DNA of 64,000 nucleotides, from positions 186,001 through 250,000 of the forward strand of contig NZ_JBBWUA010000002.1 of assembly GCF_038181555.1 (NCBI RefSeq), given 5' to 3'. Positions 53,338 through 61,688 of the stretch are shown here, piece by piece. The stretch comes from Desulfitobacterium sp038181555. Its GTDB lineage: Bacteria; Bacillota; Desulfitobacteriia; Desulfitobacteriales; Desulfitobacteriaceae. The position numbers and the translations under genes were made by a program. The notes under the pieces are model-generated. The model worked only from the letters and a program-made list of their open reading frames with translations, had not been told where the DNA came from and ran no database searches. Each line of letters starts with the position of its first letter. The stretch's first letter is position 1.

Positions 53338-54435
53338 TCAGTGGGGCCGCTTATAGAACTGAGAAGGCACAATCTGAGCCTTGACTGCTTTGCCCCGAAT
53401 CATAACATCGAGTGTTTCTCCTAGTTGGGCATACTCCGCGGGAATGAGACCTAAAGCAATGTTTTTATTTAAGGTTGGAGAAAAAGAGCCTGAAGTAATA
53501 AACCCAATTTCTTTACCCTCCCTCTGAAGGGGATAGTGGGAACGAGCAATTCCCCTCTCGATCATTTCCAGACCGACGAGCTTACGGGGCACCCCTTTTT
53601 CCTTCTGAGCCAAAAGGACCTCCCTGCCGATGAAATCTTCTTTAGCCAACTTCACAAAGAAGCCAAGTCCTGCCTCCAAAGGAGTAATATCTGGACCCAA
53701 TTCATTGCCATATAGGGGTAAGCGAGCCTCAAAACGCAGCGTATCGCGAGCCCCGAGTCCGATGGGCTGCACACCCACTTCACTTCCCGCTTCTAAGATT
53801 CTCCGCCACATTTGCGGTGCCTGTTCAGGAGATAGATAAATTTCAAACCCATCTTCCCCGGTATACCCCGTCCGTGAAACCAGACAAGGCACGCCATCCA
53901 CTTCCCCTTGCTTGAACCAGTAATACTTGATTTCTTGCAAATCTAGATCTGTCAGCTTTTGGAGAATTCTCTCTGCTTGGGGACCTTGTAAGGCCAATTG
54001 CGCATACTCTTGGGAACGATTCTCCAGCTTCACCGCAAAATTCTTGGTTTGCTCCTGCATCCAGGCAAAATCTTTATCCGTATTAGAGGCATTGACGACA
54101 ATTAAATAATGGCCCTCACGCATTCGATATACGAGCAGGTCATCGACGATTCCTCCATCCGGGTAGCACATGGGGGAATATTGAATTTGTCCATCCTTCA
54201 GGTGGGATAGATCATTGGTGAGTATGTATTGAATAAATGCTAGAGCATCCTGACCCTTGACCTCTACTTCACCCATATGAGAGACGTCAAAAAGTCCTGC
54301 CTGATTGCGTACTGCCTTGTGTTCTTCAATAACTCCTGCATACTGAACGGGCATTTCCCAACCGCCAAAATCGATGAGCTTGGCTCCCAACCTTTGATGT
54401 TCTTCATAGAGCGGAGTTCTTTTGAGTTCTGCCAC
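53338..54435 (-). CDS. gcvT: aminomethyltransferase (glycine cleavage T protein)
   Basis: Transfers the aminomethyl carbon to tetrahydrofolate. The 365 residues show HQRLGAKLIDFGGWEMPVQYAG, FDVSHMGEVEVKG, and SRTGYTGEDGFEIY (about 185-198), with LGARDTLRFEARLPLYG later. The start is a GTG at 54435 with AGGAGG 8 nt ahead; a GTG 9 nt upstream is nearer to that site but poorly spaced. It is the first gene after the glycine riboswitch. Confidence 0.96.
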   Translation of the reverse strand: MAELKRTPLYEEHQRLGAKLIDFGGWEMPVQYAGVIEEHKAVRNQAGLFDVSHMGEVEVKGQDALAFIQYILTNDLSHLKDGQIQYSPMCYPDGGIVDDLLVYRMREGHYLIVVNASNTDKDFAWMQEQTKNFAVKLENRSQEYAQLALQGPQAERILQKLTDLDLQEIKYYWFKQGEVDGVPCLVSRTGYTGEDGFEIYLSPEQAPQMWRRILEAGSEVGVQPIGLGARDTLRFEARLPLYGNELGPDITPLEAGLGFFVKLAKEDFIGREVLLAQKEKGVPRKLVGLEMIERGIARSHYPLQREGKEIGFITSGSFSPTLNKNIALGLIPAEYAQLGETLDVMIRGKAVKAQIVPSQFYKRPH

Positions 54436-54495
54436 TTCAACCACCTCCTAAAATATGAGTATTTACTAATTCAGCTAAAAAGATGAAAATAAATA

Positions 54496-54532
54496 AAAAA
54501 ACAGAGGGAATAACGCGTCGCGTTACCTCTGT
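54496..54532 (-). terminator. terminator of the glycine riboswitch
   Basis: ACAGAGGTAACGCG and CGTTATTCCCTCTGT form a strong stem, then seven T on the minus strand. It overlaps the end of the second aptamer, so ligand binding can decide whether it forms. Confidence 0.85.
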
Positions 54533-54702
54533 CCCTTTAACCTGAGAGATTACCTAGCGGCTACCCCTTTGGTGTTCTCATCTGAGAAGCTCTCCAGAGT
54601 TTCGTCTTCCAGCAGTACTTTTGCCTGAGAGTTTCCCCCAGAATAGTGCGACATTCTGGCCGTTTCTCCTTCGGCGCTCAACACATGAGTCTCTCCCGCT
54701 AG
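54520..54702 (-). promoter_or_regulatory. tandem glycine riboswitch
   Basis: On the minus strand two glycine aptamers follow each other. The first (about 54606-54702) has GGGAGAGACTC, GCGCCGAAGGAGAAAC and AAACTCTCAGGCAAAAG. The second (about 54520-54605) has CTCTGGAGAGCTTC, ACACCAAAGGGGTA and TCTCTCAGG. The order, spacing and the terminator that follows match the known cooperative glycine switch that turns gcvT on when glycine is high. Confidence 0.92.
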
Positions 54703-54835
54703 AATCATTCGAAACCTATACAATTATCTGCTTTAATTATAGTCAGGAAACTGAGATTCGTCTAGACTATTGCCCTAAGATTCTAATAATTAATTATGTA
54801 AAATTCATTATGCAAAACTAACGATGTACTGCCCC

Positions 54836-55696
54836 TTAAAGCTTGTGAGCGATACCGTTCAAATCATTGCCCACGTGTTGCAATTCTTGAACCATCATCG
54901 CTATTTCTTGAGTAGCTTTTGCTTGTTCTTGGGCAATCACATTGTTTTGAAATACACCCTTAACGATTTCTTCCATGGTTTCTTGAAACTTCATCAGAAG
55001 GTCATTGATCTCATTAGCTGAACGATTGCTTTCCTCGGCTAGCTTCCGGACCTCACCGGCAACCACTGAAAACCCTTTACCCAACTCACCAGCTCGAGCC
55101 GCCTCAATTGCTGCATTAAGGCCCAAGAGATTCGTTTGCTTCGACACACGACGAATAAATTCAGTGACCCCTTCTGTAGCCTTTACTTGCTGCTTAGCCT
55201 CTTGGGCGACAGTAGCGACAGTCTGGCTCACACTGGCAACCTCTTCAGAAGAGGCAGCCATTTCTTCCAGTGCTCCGGCAGCCTGCTCGATAGACTCTCC
55301 TATATGATCGACATGCTTCTTAAGAATTTCCTTAAGCTCTTCATCACGTAGCAAATAAGCAACCATGGCAGCAGCAACCTTAGCCACAGGAGTCACGATG
55401 GCGAGGGGTCCGGCAACTCCAAAGGTTCCCACCTTTTCTTCTTCTAAAAAAATAGCAAGATTCAAGCCCTCGCGGATCTGTCCTGAACCATTGGCTTCAT
55501 CTTCCGCTGTAATCTTGATTTCGTTGATTGGAGTACTCATAATGCGCTGAGCGCCCGCATGTAAAACGCCTACCCGTAGCCTTGCTGAATCAGCAATAAT
55601 AATGCCATGGGGGTCACAGACGATGCCGTGGTATCCACTTTCCGAGTAAATCAAATCAACAATTCGGTTGGCCAGATTCTCCGTGACTTTTTTCAT
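54836..55696 (-). CDS. soluble methyl-accepting chemotaxis-like signalling protein
   Basis: 286 residues without a transmembrane helix. The N-terminal 120 residues resemble a sugar-diacid-recognition (CdaR) sensor domain (GYHGIVCDPHGIIIADSARLRVG). The C-terminal half is an MCP signalling domain with the kinase-contact tip RRVSKQTNLLGLNAAIEAARAGELGKGFSVVAGEVRKLAEES (about 180-222). It is therefore a cytosolic chemoreceptor for an internal metabolite. The start at 55696 has GTAGGAG ahead. It lies between ileS and the riboswitch leader. Confidence 0.85.
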   Translation of the reverse strand: MKKVTENLANRIVDLIYSESGYHGIVCDPHGIIIADSARLRVGVLHAGAQRIMSTPINEIKITAEDEANGSGQIREGLNLAIFLEEEKVGTFGVAGPLAIVTPVAKVAAAMVAYLLRDEELKEILKKHVDHIGESIEQAAGALEEMAASSEEVASVSQTVATVAQEAKQQVKATEGVTEFIRRVSKQTNLLGLNAAIEAARAGELGKGFSVVAGEVRKLAEESNRSANEINDLLMKFQETMEEIVKGVFQNNVIAQEQAKATQEIAMMVQELQHVGNDLNGIAHKL

Positions 55697-55879
55697 AATC
55701 CTCTCTCCTACCTCTGCTGTGCGTCTTAGTGTCAACTCCTTAAGGGGCCGAAAAAATTATAAAACGCGCAATTTTCCTATTATTTTTATAATACTCACTT
55801 ATCTAATAATTGTCCAATGATTTAAGGAATAAATTGTGACCTATTACTCTAATTTGGGTATTATTTTGGGTATTAAATA

Positions 55880-55921
55880 AAAGAGAAAAGACTTGCCTGG
55901 TAAAGTTCCAAGAAGTCTTTC
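55880..55921 (-). terminator. terminator after ileS
   Basis: On the minus strand AAAGACTTCTTGG pairs with CCAGGCAAGTCTTTT (minor mismatches) and is followed by TCTCTTTTATT. Confidence 0.65.
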
Positions 55922-55950
55922 TAAATAACAACCAATTATTTATCTAAGTT

Positions 55951-58719
55951 CTAGAGGCGGCTTACCACCGATGCACATCTTGGGCATAGACTCGGATGGT
56001 CTTGATCTTGACCCACTTTAGCATCATAAATCCAACAACGTTCACATTTATCACCGGCCGCCGAGCCCACTGCGATGCCAAGCCCTTCAATGGATTCCGC
56101 CATGGTGATTCCTTCTGGTTTTCCCTCTCCTGCTTGGTGTACATAAACCTCAGAGACAATAAAAATCTCCGCCAAGTTCGGAATAGCCTTCAAGAATGCT
56201 TCGAGTTCTGCATTCGGGTAAATCTCGACTCGAGCTGTCAACGAGTGGTTAATCAGCTTATCTTGACGAGCCTTTTCGAGGGCCTTCGTTGCTTCTGAAC
56301 GCACAGCCAATAGAGTATCCCATTTCTTTTCCAAAACTGCATCCATCCATTGGGGATTAACCTTTGGCATTTCCTCAGTTTGGATATTCGAGCCTTCAGC
56401 TATTGCTGGGATATATGGCCAGATCTCATCTGCCGTAAAGGTTAATACCGGAGCAATCAGGCGTACAAGAGCATCAAGGACATCATAGAGTACGGTCTGA
56501 GATGCGCGACGCAGAGCCGAATTCTTGCCTTCCACATAAAGGCGATCTTTGGCGATATCTAGGTAAATCGCGCTCAATTCTACAGCACAGAAGTTATGAA
56601 CGCTATGATAAACCCAGTGGAATTCATATTTTTCATACCCTTGCAAAACACGGTCAATGACTTTTCCCAGTTGGAGCAAAGCCCAACGGTCGATTTCCGG
56701 TAACTCCTCATAGGCGACCCGATCCTTAGCAGGATCAAAGTCATTGAGATTACTGAGTAAGAATCTTAACGTGTTGCGGATCTTACGATAGGCTTCCGTC
56801 ATCTGCTTCATGATCCGCGGTGAGGCGGCAACGTCATTTTTGTAGTCTGTTGAACAAACCCAGAGTCTCAGAATATCCGCACCCATATCCTTGGTAACTT
56901 GTAAGGGATCCACACCGTTACCTAAAGACTTGGACATTTTTCGGCCTTTCTCATCCACAATGAAGCCATGGGTTAAGACGGCTTTATAAGGGGCCTTGCC
57001 ATAGGCAGCAACGGATGTTGAAAGGGAGGAATTAAACCAACCCCGATGTTGATCCGAACCTTCCAGGTAAAGATCAGCTGGCCAAGCAAGCTCTTCTCGC
57101 TCCATCAACACTCCTGTATGGCTGGTACCAGAATCAAACCAAACATCCATGATATCCGTTTCCTTGCGGAAGGACTTGCCACCGCAGGAGCAGGTGAAGC
57201 CTTCCGGCAAGAGTTCTTCGGCCGGACGGACAAACCACGCATCTGAGCCTTCGACACGGAAGATTTCTTGAACCTTGGTGATGGTTTCATCGGTGATAAT
57301 CTCTTTTCCACAATCCTCGCAGAAGAAAATGGGAATGGGCACACCCCAAGTCCGTTGACGGGAAATACACCAGTCTCCTCGATCCGCTACCATGTTATAG
57401 ATGCGGTCTTTACCCCAGGTAGGAATCCATTGGACATGATCAATTTCGTTCAGAGCTTCCTTGCGGAAACCATCAATGGAGGCGAACCACTGTTCAGTTG
57501 CCCGATAGATGATGGGGTTTTTGCATCTCCAACAGTGAGCATAGCTATGCTTAATCTTAGCCTCATGAACCAAGGCATGAAGATTCTTGAGGTCTTCAAT
57601 AATCACCGGATTTGCCTTATCTACCTTCATGCCGGCATAAGCTCCGCCTTCAGCAGTAAATTTCCCTTGATGGTCAACAGGGCAAAGGACTGGCAGGCCA
57701 TATTCTTTGCCCACGTTAAAGTCCTCTTCTCCATGTCCGGGAGCCGTGTGAACACACCCGGTACCGGCTTCCAGGGTTACATGATCCCCAAGGATGAGTA
57801 CGGAATCCCGATCGATGAAAGGATGCTTAGCTATCACACCTTCCAATTCTTTACCCACAAAGCGCTTTTCAATAGGAAGTTCTAAATCCCAAGTCGAGCG
57901 TAAGCTATCTAGTAGCCCCTCCGCCACAATCCAATGTTCATTTTCTACCTGAACCTGTACATAGGTAAACTCCTCATGCAAGGTAATCGCTAAATTTGCT
58001 GGAAGCGTCCAAGGGGTTGTGGTCCAGATGATAACATAAGTGTTGTCCTCTGTAAGGACGCCCTTTCCTTCCCTGACAGGAAATTTCACAAAAATAGCAT
58101 CCGATGTTTTCTCTGCGTATTCGATCTCTGCTTCAGCCAGAGCCGTTTCGCAAGAGGGACACCAATAGACGGGCTTCAAGCCCTTATAGATATAGTTCTT
58201 GCGTGCCATTTTACCGAAGACACCGATTTGAGCCGCCTCATACTCTTTTTCCAAGGTCAAATAGGGTTTTTTCCAATCTCCCCGTACACCTAGCCGTTTA
58301 AATTGCTCACGCTGAATGCCGACATACTTTTTGGCGTACTCCTTGCACATTCTGCGGAACTCAACCACGGAGACCGCATGACGGTTGACGCCTAACTTCT
58401 TTATGACCTGTTGCTCAATAGGCAAACCATGAGTATCCCAACCGGGGACATATGGGGCATCAAAGCCATTCATGGTTTTATATTTGACGATAATATCTTT
58501 GATAACTTTATTTAATGCATGGCCAAGGTGAATATCCCCATTGGCATAGGGCGGCCCATCATGGAGAATAAACTTCGGACGGCCGTCCCTTGCCTTTTGC
58601 ACCGTGTCATAGATGTCTTGATCTTCCCATTTTTGCATAATTTCCGGTTCCCGCTGGGGAAGATTTCCACGCATAGGGAACTCTGTTTCCGGTAAATTCA
58701 ACGTATCCCGATAATCCAT
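55951..58719 (-). CDS. ileS: isoleucyl-tRNA synthetase
   Basis: Charges tRNA-Ile. The 922 residues show the HIGH-type motif HDGPPYANGDIHLGHALNK (HLGH near residue 65), WDTHGLPIE, the editing domain (about 200-390), KMSKSLGN (about 593-600) and a C-terminal zinc site CERCWIYDAKVG ... CPRC. The start at 58719 has CAGGAGG ahead; the open frame continues upstream through the T-box leader but that part is RNA regulation, not protein. Confidence 0.97.
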   Translation of the reverse strand: MDYRDTLNLPETEFPMRGNLPQREPEIMQKWEDQDIYDTVQKARDGRPKFILHDGPPYANGDIHLGHALNKVIKDIIVKYKTMNGFDAPYVPGWDTHGLPIEQQVIKKLGVNRHAVSVVEFRRMCKEYAKKYVGIQREQFKRLGVRGDWKKPYLTLEKEYEAAQIGVFGKMARKNYIYKGLKPVYWCPSCETALAEAEIEYAEKTSDAIFVKFPVREGKGVLTEDNTYVIIWTTTPWTLPANLAITLHEEFTYVQVQVENEHWIVAEGLLDSLRSTWDLELPIEKRFVGKELEGVIAKHPFIDRDSVLILGDHVTLEAGTGCVHTAPGHGEEDFNVGKEYGLPVLCPVDHQGKFTAEGGAYAGMKVDKANPVIIEDLKNLHALVHEAKIKHSYAHCWRCKNPIIYRATEQWFASIDGFRKEALNEIDHVQWIPTWGKDRIYNMVADRGDWCISRQRTWGVPIPIFFCEDCGKEIITDETITKVQEIFRVEGSDAWFVRPAEELLPEGFTCSCGGKSFRKETDIMDVWFDSGTSHTGVLMEREELAWPADLYLEGSDQHRGWFNSSLSTSVAAYGKAPYKAVLTHGFIVDEKGRKMSKSLGNGVDPLQVTKDMGADILRLWVCSTDYKNDVAASPRIMKQMTEAYRKIRNTLRFLLSNLNDFDPAKDRVAYEELPEIDRWALLQLGKVIDRVLQGYEKYEFHWVYHSVHNFCAVELSAIYLDIAKDRLYVEGKNSALRRASQTVLYDVLDALVRLIAPVLTFTADEIWPYIPAIAEGSNIQTEEMPKVNPQWMDAVLEKKWDTLLAVRSEATKALEKARQDKLINHSLTARVEIYPNAELEAFLKAIPNLAEIFIVSEVYVHQAGEGKPEGITMAESIEGLGIAVGSAAGDKCERCWIYDAKVGQDQDHPSLCPRCASVVSRL

Positions 58720-58749
58720 AGTAGATTCCTCCTGTGATGAGTTAAAGTA

Positions 58750-58782
58750 TAAAAAATCCCGATCCCTAAAAAGGGACGGGAT
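58750..58782 (-). terminator. T-box terminator upstream of ileS
   Basis: On the minus strand ATCCCGTCCC/GGGATCGGGAT (about 10-12-bp stem, TTTTTA loop) is followed by six T. It competes with the antiterminator that includes the T-box bulge. Confidence 0.85.
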
Positions 58783-58990
58783 ATTACTCGCGGTACCACC
58801 CTTGTTGCCGGATGTCCCGGCCACTCGGAGTCCTTTAACGGGGACGAGGCGGAAGGCTTACTCAAAGTTTCAGCACTTCACTCAAAGGGGATACTCCTTG
58901 GTTCACCTCACAGGCTTTCACCATCTCCTGCTCGCTATAGAGGCTCCATTCAAGGACAGTCCTTTTCAACGCACTTAATTATTTAGAACT
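58783..58990 (-). promoter_or_regulatory. isoleucine-specific T-box leader of ileS
   Basis: The minus strand carries AGCGAGCAGGAGATGGTGAAAGC, a Stem I with a specifier loop GGAGTATCCCC, and the conserved T-box AAGGGTGGTACCGCGAG (about 58787-58803). The specifier codon ATC (58890-58892) calls for tRNA-Ile, in agreement with the downstream gene. Uncharged tRNA-Ile binds both and prevents termination. Confidence 0.93.
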
Positions 58991-59027
58991 TTATGATACC
59001 AATAATAATACCCATACCTAGTGAGGT

Positions 59028-59495
59028 TTAGTCATTCAACACCTTGCGAACAATCGTAACCAGCTTGGCTTGGCCTTCAAGATTAACTGGTTCCCCCATA
59101 AACAAGCAGAGATAGGGGGTCTTTCTATCTTTCCACACGATGGTGAATTGATTAAGATCCTCGCGCTTTAAAGTCATAGGATAAGAATCCGGCTCAGTCG
59201 ATAAGCCCACCACCACACCCCGTTGCTCCATTTCATCTAAAGCACGGAACGCACGATCCAAAAGATCATCACTGCCAGCCATCAAGATATCGCCCTCACG
59301 ATAAGGACCAGGCTCTGCCTTGCCAATATAAATGACTTGAGCTTCTTCAATATCCTTCAGAGTATCAGGCGAAGAGGTCAGCTCTGTTTCGTGGCGCCCA
59401 ATCTTCCCTGTGAAAAAACCTTGTTCCTCCTTATGCATTCCTAAACCTTGCACAAGAAAGTCGGAGTCAAGCTCCGAAAACAAAATGCTCTTCAT
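59028..59495 (-). CDS. uncharacterised conserved-looking protein next to divIVA
   Basis: 155 residues, soluble and acidic, no signal peptide. It shows a rather globular pattern with alternating strand/helix segments (VIYIGKAEPGPYREGDILMAG, DDLLDRAFRALDEMEQRGVVVGLSTE, FTIVWKDRKTPYLCLFMG). The family was not recognised. It lies between ileS (T-box) and divIVA on the same strand, with a 105-bp gap to divIVA, so it may belong to the cell-division cluster. The ATG has AGGGGAAG ahead. Confidence 0.6.
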   Translation of the reverse strand: MKSILFSELDSDFLVQGLGMHKEEQGFFTGKIGRHETELTSSPDTLKDIEEAQVIYIGKAEPGPYREGDILMAGSDDLLDRAFRALDEMEQRGVVVGLSTEPDSYPMTLKREDLNQFTIVWKDRKTPYLCLFMGEPVNLEGQAKLVTIVRKVLND

Positions 59496-59600
59496 AAGAA
59501 ATCTTCTTCCCCTTTAAAAATGTCTAGATTTCATTCTAGCACAATCTCTTATGGTAGTGCAAGCATTCATGAGACAGGATTGTTAAGGAATCACGATAGT

Positions 59601-60059
59601 TTAGGAAACACGATCCTTTTCAAAGGCTTCCGCCAAATCCAATTGGGCAAGTAAAAAGGATTTTAGTTGAGTACGAATCATTTCCCGACGTTTTTGCAAT
59701 TCTTCTATTTCATCATTAACATATTGCAGCTTATTCTGAGCTTCGGTTATTCGTCTTACTTTCTCTTGTTCAACTTCCTTGAGAATAAGTTCAGCCTCAT
59801 GACGAGCAGCTTGTTTGACTTCATCAGCAGTTTGCTGAGCTAGCACCATCGTCTGCTGCAAGGTGGATTCTAATTGCTTGTATTGCCTTAGCTCCGCATC
59901 CAAACGTTGGACCTTATCTCTCAGTTCAAAATTCTCGGCGTAAACAACCTCAAATTCCTTGCTGACGCTTTCCAGAAACTTCTCCACTTCTTCCGTATGA
60001 TAACCTCGGACCCCTTTGCGGAACTCTTTATTTTGAATATCGATAGGAGTTAATGCCAT
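59601..60059 (-). CDS. divIVA: DivIVA domain protein
   Basis: Cell-pole/division-site scaffold of the DivIVA/GpsB type, 152 residues. The N-terminal lipid-binding part MALTPIDIQNKEFRKGVRGYHTEEVEKFLE (1-30) is followed by a long coiled coil (about 30-150) rich in E, Q, K and L. The start follows GAGGGGGATG. It lies after ylmH in the sepF-yggT-ylmH-divIVA order. Confidence 0.93.
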   Translation of the reverse strand: MALTPIDIQNKEFRKGVRGYHTEEVEKFLESVSKEFEVVYAENFELRDKVQRLDAELRQYKQLESTLQQTMVLAQQTADEVKQAARHEAELILKEVEQEKVRRITEAQNKLQYVNDEIEELQKRREMIRTQLKSFLLAQLDLAEAFEKDRVS

Positions 60060-60073
60060 AATTCATCCCCCTC

Positions 60074-60871
60074 TTATGTCTTCCGAGGTATATAGCGAAT
60101 GATGTTCCAAGCAATTCTCCCCTTGCGAGTCTCCATCGATTCTACTAAACGAACTCGACCGTAGCCCCGACAAGATAGAATATCTCCCTGCTTAACCTCT
60201 AGATCTGTTTTGGAAACTACTAGATCGTTACGCTTTACCTTCCCCTGTTTAATGTGCTCTTGGAAGATAGAGCGGGAGACATTAAAACTACTGGAAGCAA
60301 CTGCGTCTATCCTTGATGATGCTACGGTAATGCGCCGCTCTTCTCCCTGTTCAGCTGGAATCTCCTGATCTCCTTCGACAAGCTCCACTTGGATCCGTTC
60401 CCGTCCGGCTTTATCCCATTGGCTGAGCAGAACATCAGCTATACCATGGGCTACTGCTACAAAAGCGCAGTGTTCACCGACGCGAATATCCCCAATCACT
60501 TCTCGTTTTAATCCCATACCCATCAGAGAACCCAAAATCTGACGATGTTCCATCGTCCCATGGGGATCAAGGGTCTTTGCTCTTAAAACCTTAACCTCAC
60601 TGGCAACACTATCGAGCATACGATGATCGTCACCAATCAAAAACCGGGCTCTTTCCGCGTCAGGCAGTCCGCCCTCGGCTCGAAAAACGAGACCTTCCCG
60701 TCGCAGAATCCCTTCAAACCAGTTCCCTAAGGCTTGACTTAAAAAGGGAGTCCAAACCGGCCTTGAGGTGTTGAGGGCATCCTCGCACAAATCCAAGAGA
60801 TGTGCTGCTTCAAGCTTCAACTCTTTATCAGACCAAAAATTCAAGCTAGTGCGATCCATACGATGGTTCAT
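60074..60871 (-). CDS. ylmH: YlmH family S4-domain RNA-binding protein
   Basis: 265 residues. The C-terminal S4 domain (about 180-250, SSFNVSRSIFQEHIKQGKVKRNDLVVSKTDLEVKQGDIL) binds RNA; the N-terminal part is the YlmH/PSII-S4 fold. YlmH proteins have been linked to ribosome rescue in Bacillus. It sits in the sepF-yggT-ylmH-divIVA cluster, 15 bp upstream of divIVA. The start follows AGAGG, which is a modest site. Confidence 0.9.
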   Translation of the reverse strand: MNHRMDRTSLNFWSDKELKLEAAHLLDLCEDALNTSRPVWTPFLSQALGNWFEGILRREGLVFRAEGGLPDAERARFLIGDDHRMLDSVASEVKVLRAKTLDPHGTMEHRQILGSLMGMGLKREVIGDIRVGEHCAFVAVAHGIADVLLSQWDKAGRERIQVELVEGDQEIPAEQGEERRITVASSRIDAVASSSFNVSRSIFQEHIKQGKVKRNDLVVSKTDLEVKQGDILSCRGYGRVRLVESMETRKGRIAWNIIRYIPRKT

Positions 60872-60880
60872 AATGTGCCT

Positions 60881-61168
60881 CTAAAAGGAAAGCAGAAGAC
60901 GTAATAAGCCGGGCAAAACAGCCGTCTTAATAATCATAAGCGTAAAATAGGCAAGGATCGGCGAAATATCGATGCCAAATCCAGGTCCCCCAAACTGAAA
61001 ACGCTGAAAGGGCTTCAGCAGAGGATCTGTAATCTCATAAAGTGCCCGTACCAAACTATTATATGGTACGTTAGGAAACCAAGAGAGCAAGGCCCGCGCA
61101 ATGATAGCCCACATAAGGATCGTGATGACGGTGTGAACTACTTGATAAACGAATAGTATATTAATCAC
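60881..61168 (-). CDS. yggT: YggT family membrane protein
   Basis: 95 residues with two transmembrane helices (about 8-28 and 65-90) and the family segment ARALLSWFPNVPYNSLVRALYEITDPLLKPFQRF (about 25-58). Function is uncertain; the family lies in cell-division clusters. The start is unusual: the first in-frame candidate GTG at 61168 overlaps the AAGGAG site, and an ATA at 61159 has better spacing. It begins inside or just after the sepF stop. Confidence 0.9.
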   Translation of the reverse strand: MINILFVYQVVHTVITILMWAIIARALLSWFPNVPYNSLVRALYEITDPLLKPFQRFQFGGPGFGIDISPILAYFTLMIIKTAVLPGLLRLLLSF

Positions 61169-61171
61169 TCC

Positions 61172-61621
61172 TTATTTTGTTAAAGACCAGAAAAATCCCT
61201 TTTCCTTAAAATCATCCTTCATTTCCCCGGAAATATCTACATTATTGGGAACAAAAAGAAAAATGCCATTGCCAACCTTTTGCATGTTTCCACCCAAAGC
61301 ATAGGTCGTCCCACTCACAAAGTCGACAATCCTTTTTGCCAAATTACGATCTGCATTTTCCAGGTTCACAATCACCGGACGGCGATTTTTTAGCTGATCA
61401 GCAATGTTCTGGGAATCTTCAAAAGCTTGGGGTTCGAGTACAACGACTTTAACCTGCTTTTGGGTATGGATACTTACTACTTGTGCCCCCTTGCGATTGT
61501 TTGTTGCTCTTGTTTCTTCTCGGACAACCTCTTCTTGGTCATCTTCTTCAAAATAATCGTCTTCAAAGTCTTCATCAGCAAAACCCATAATTCCAATCAC
61601 TTTGTCTAACAACTTTGCCAT
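61172..61621 (-). CDS. sepF: cell division protein SepF
   Basis: Helps anchor and align FtsZ at the septum. The 149 residues show an N-terminal membrane-binding helix (MAKLLDKVIGIMGF), an acidic/variable linker (about 15-45) and the SepF domain with VVVLEPQAFEDSQNIADQLKNRRPVIVNLENADRNLAKRIVDFVSGTTYALGG (about 59-111). The ATG has AAGGAGG ahead. It is flanked by yggS and yggT. Confidence 0.95.
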   Translation of the reverse strand: MAKLLDKVIGIMGFADEDFEDDYFEEDDQEEVVREETRATNNRKGAQVVSIHTQKQVKVVVLEPQAFEDSQNIADQLKNRRPVIVNLENADRNLAKRIVDFVSGTTYALGGNMQKVGNGIFLFVPNNVDISGEMKDDFKEKGFFWSLTK

Positions 61622-61688
61622 TTTAGTAACCTCCTTAAAATCAATAAATGAATACTTCTATGTGAATCAAGTTAACAAACTATGTCCC

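Noticed and set aside
57268..57885. 205-codon open frame opposite ileS
   Set aside because: Shadow frame over the editing and catalytic domains of ileS; the reverse strand motifs explain its length.
58720..58824. N-terminal extension of ileS by 35 codons
   Set aside because: It translates the T-box terminator and antiterminator; the ATG at 58719 has its own AGGAGG and gives the family N-terminus.
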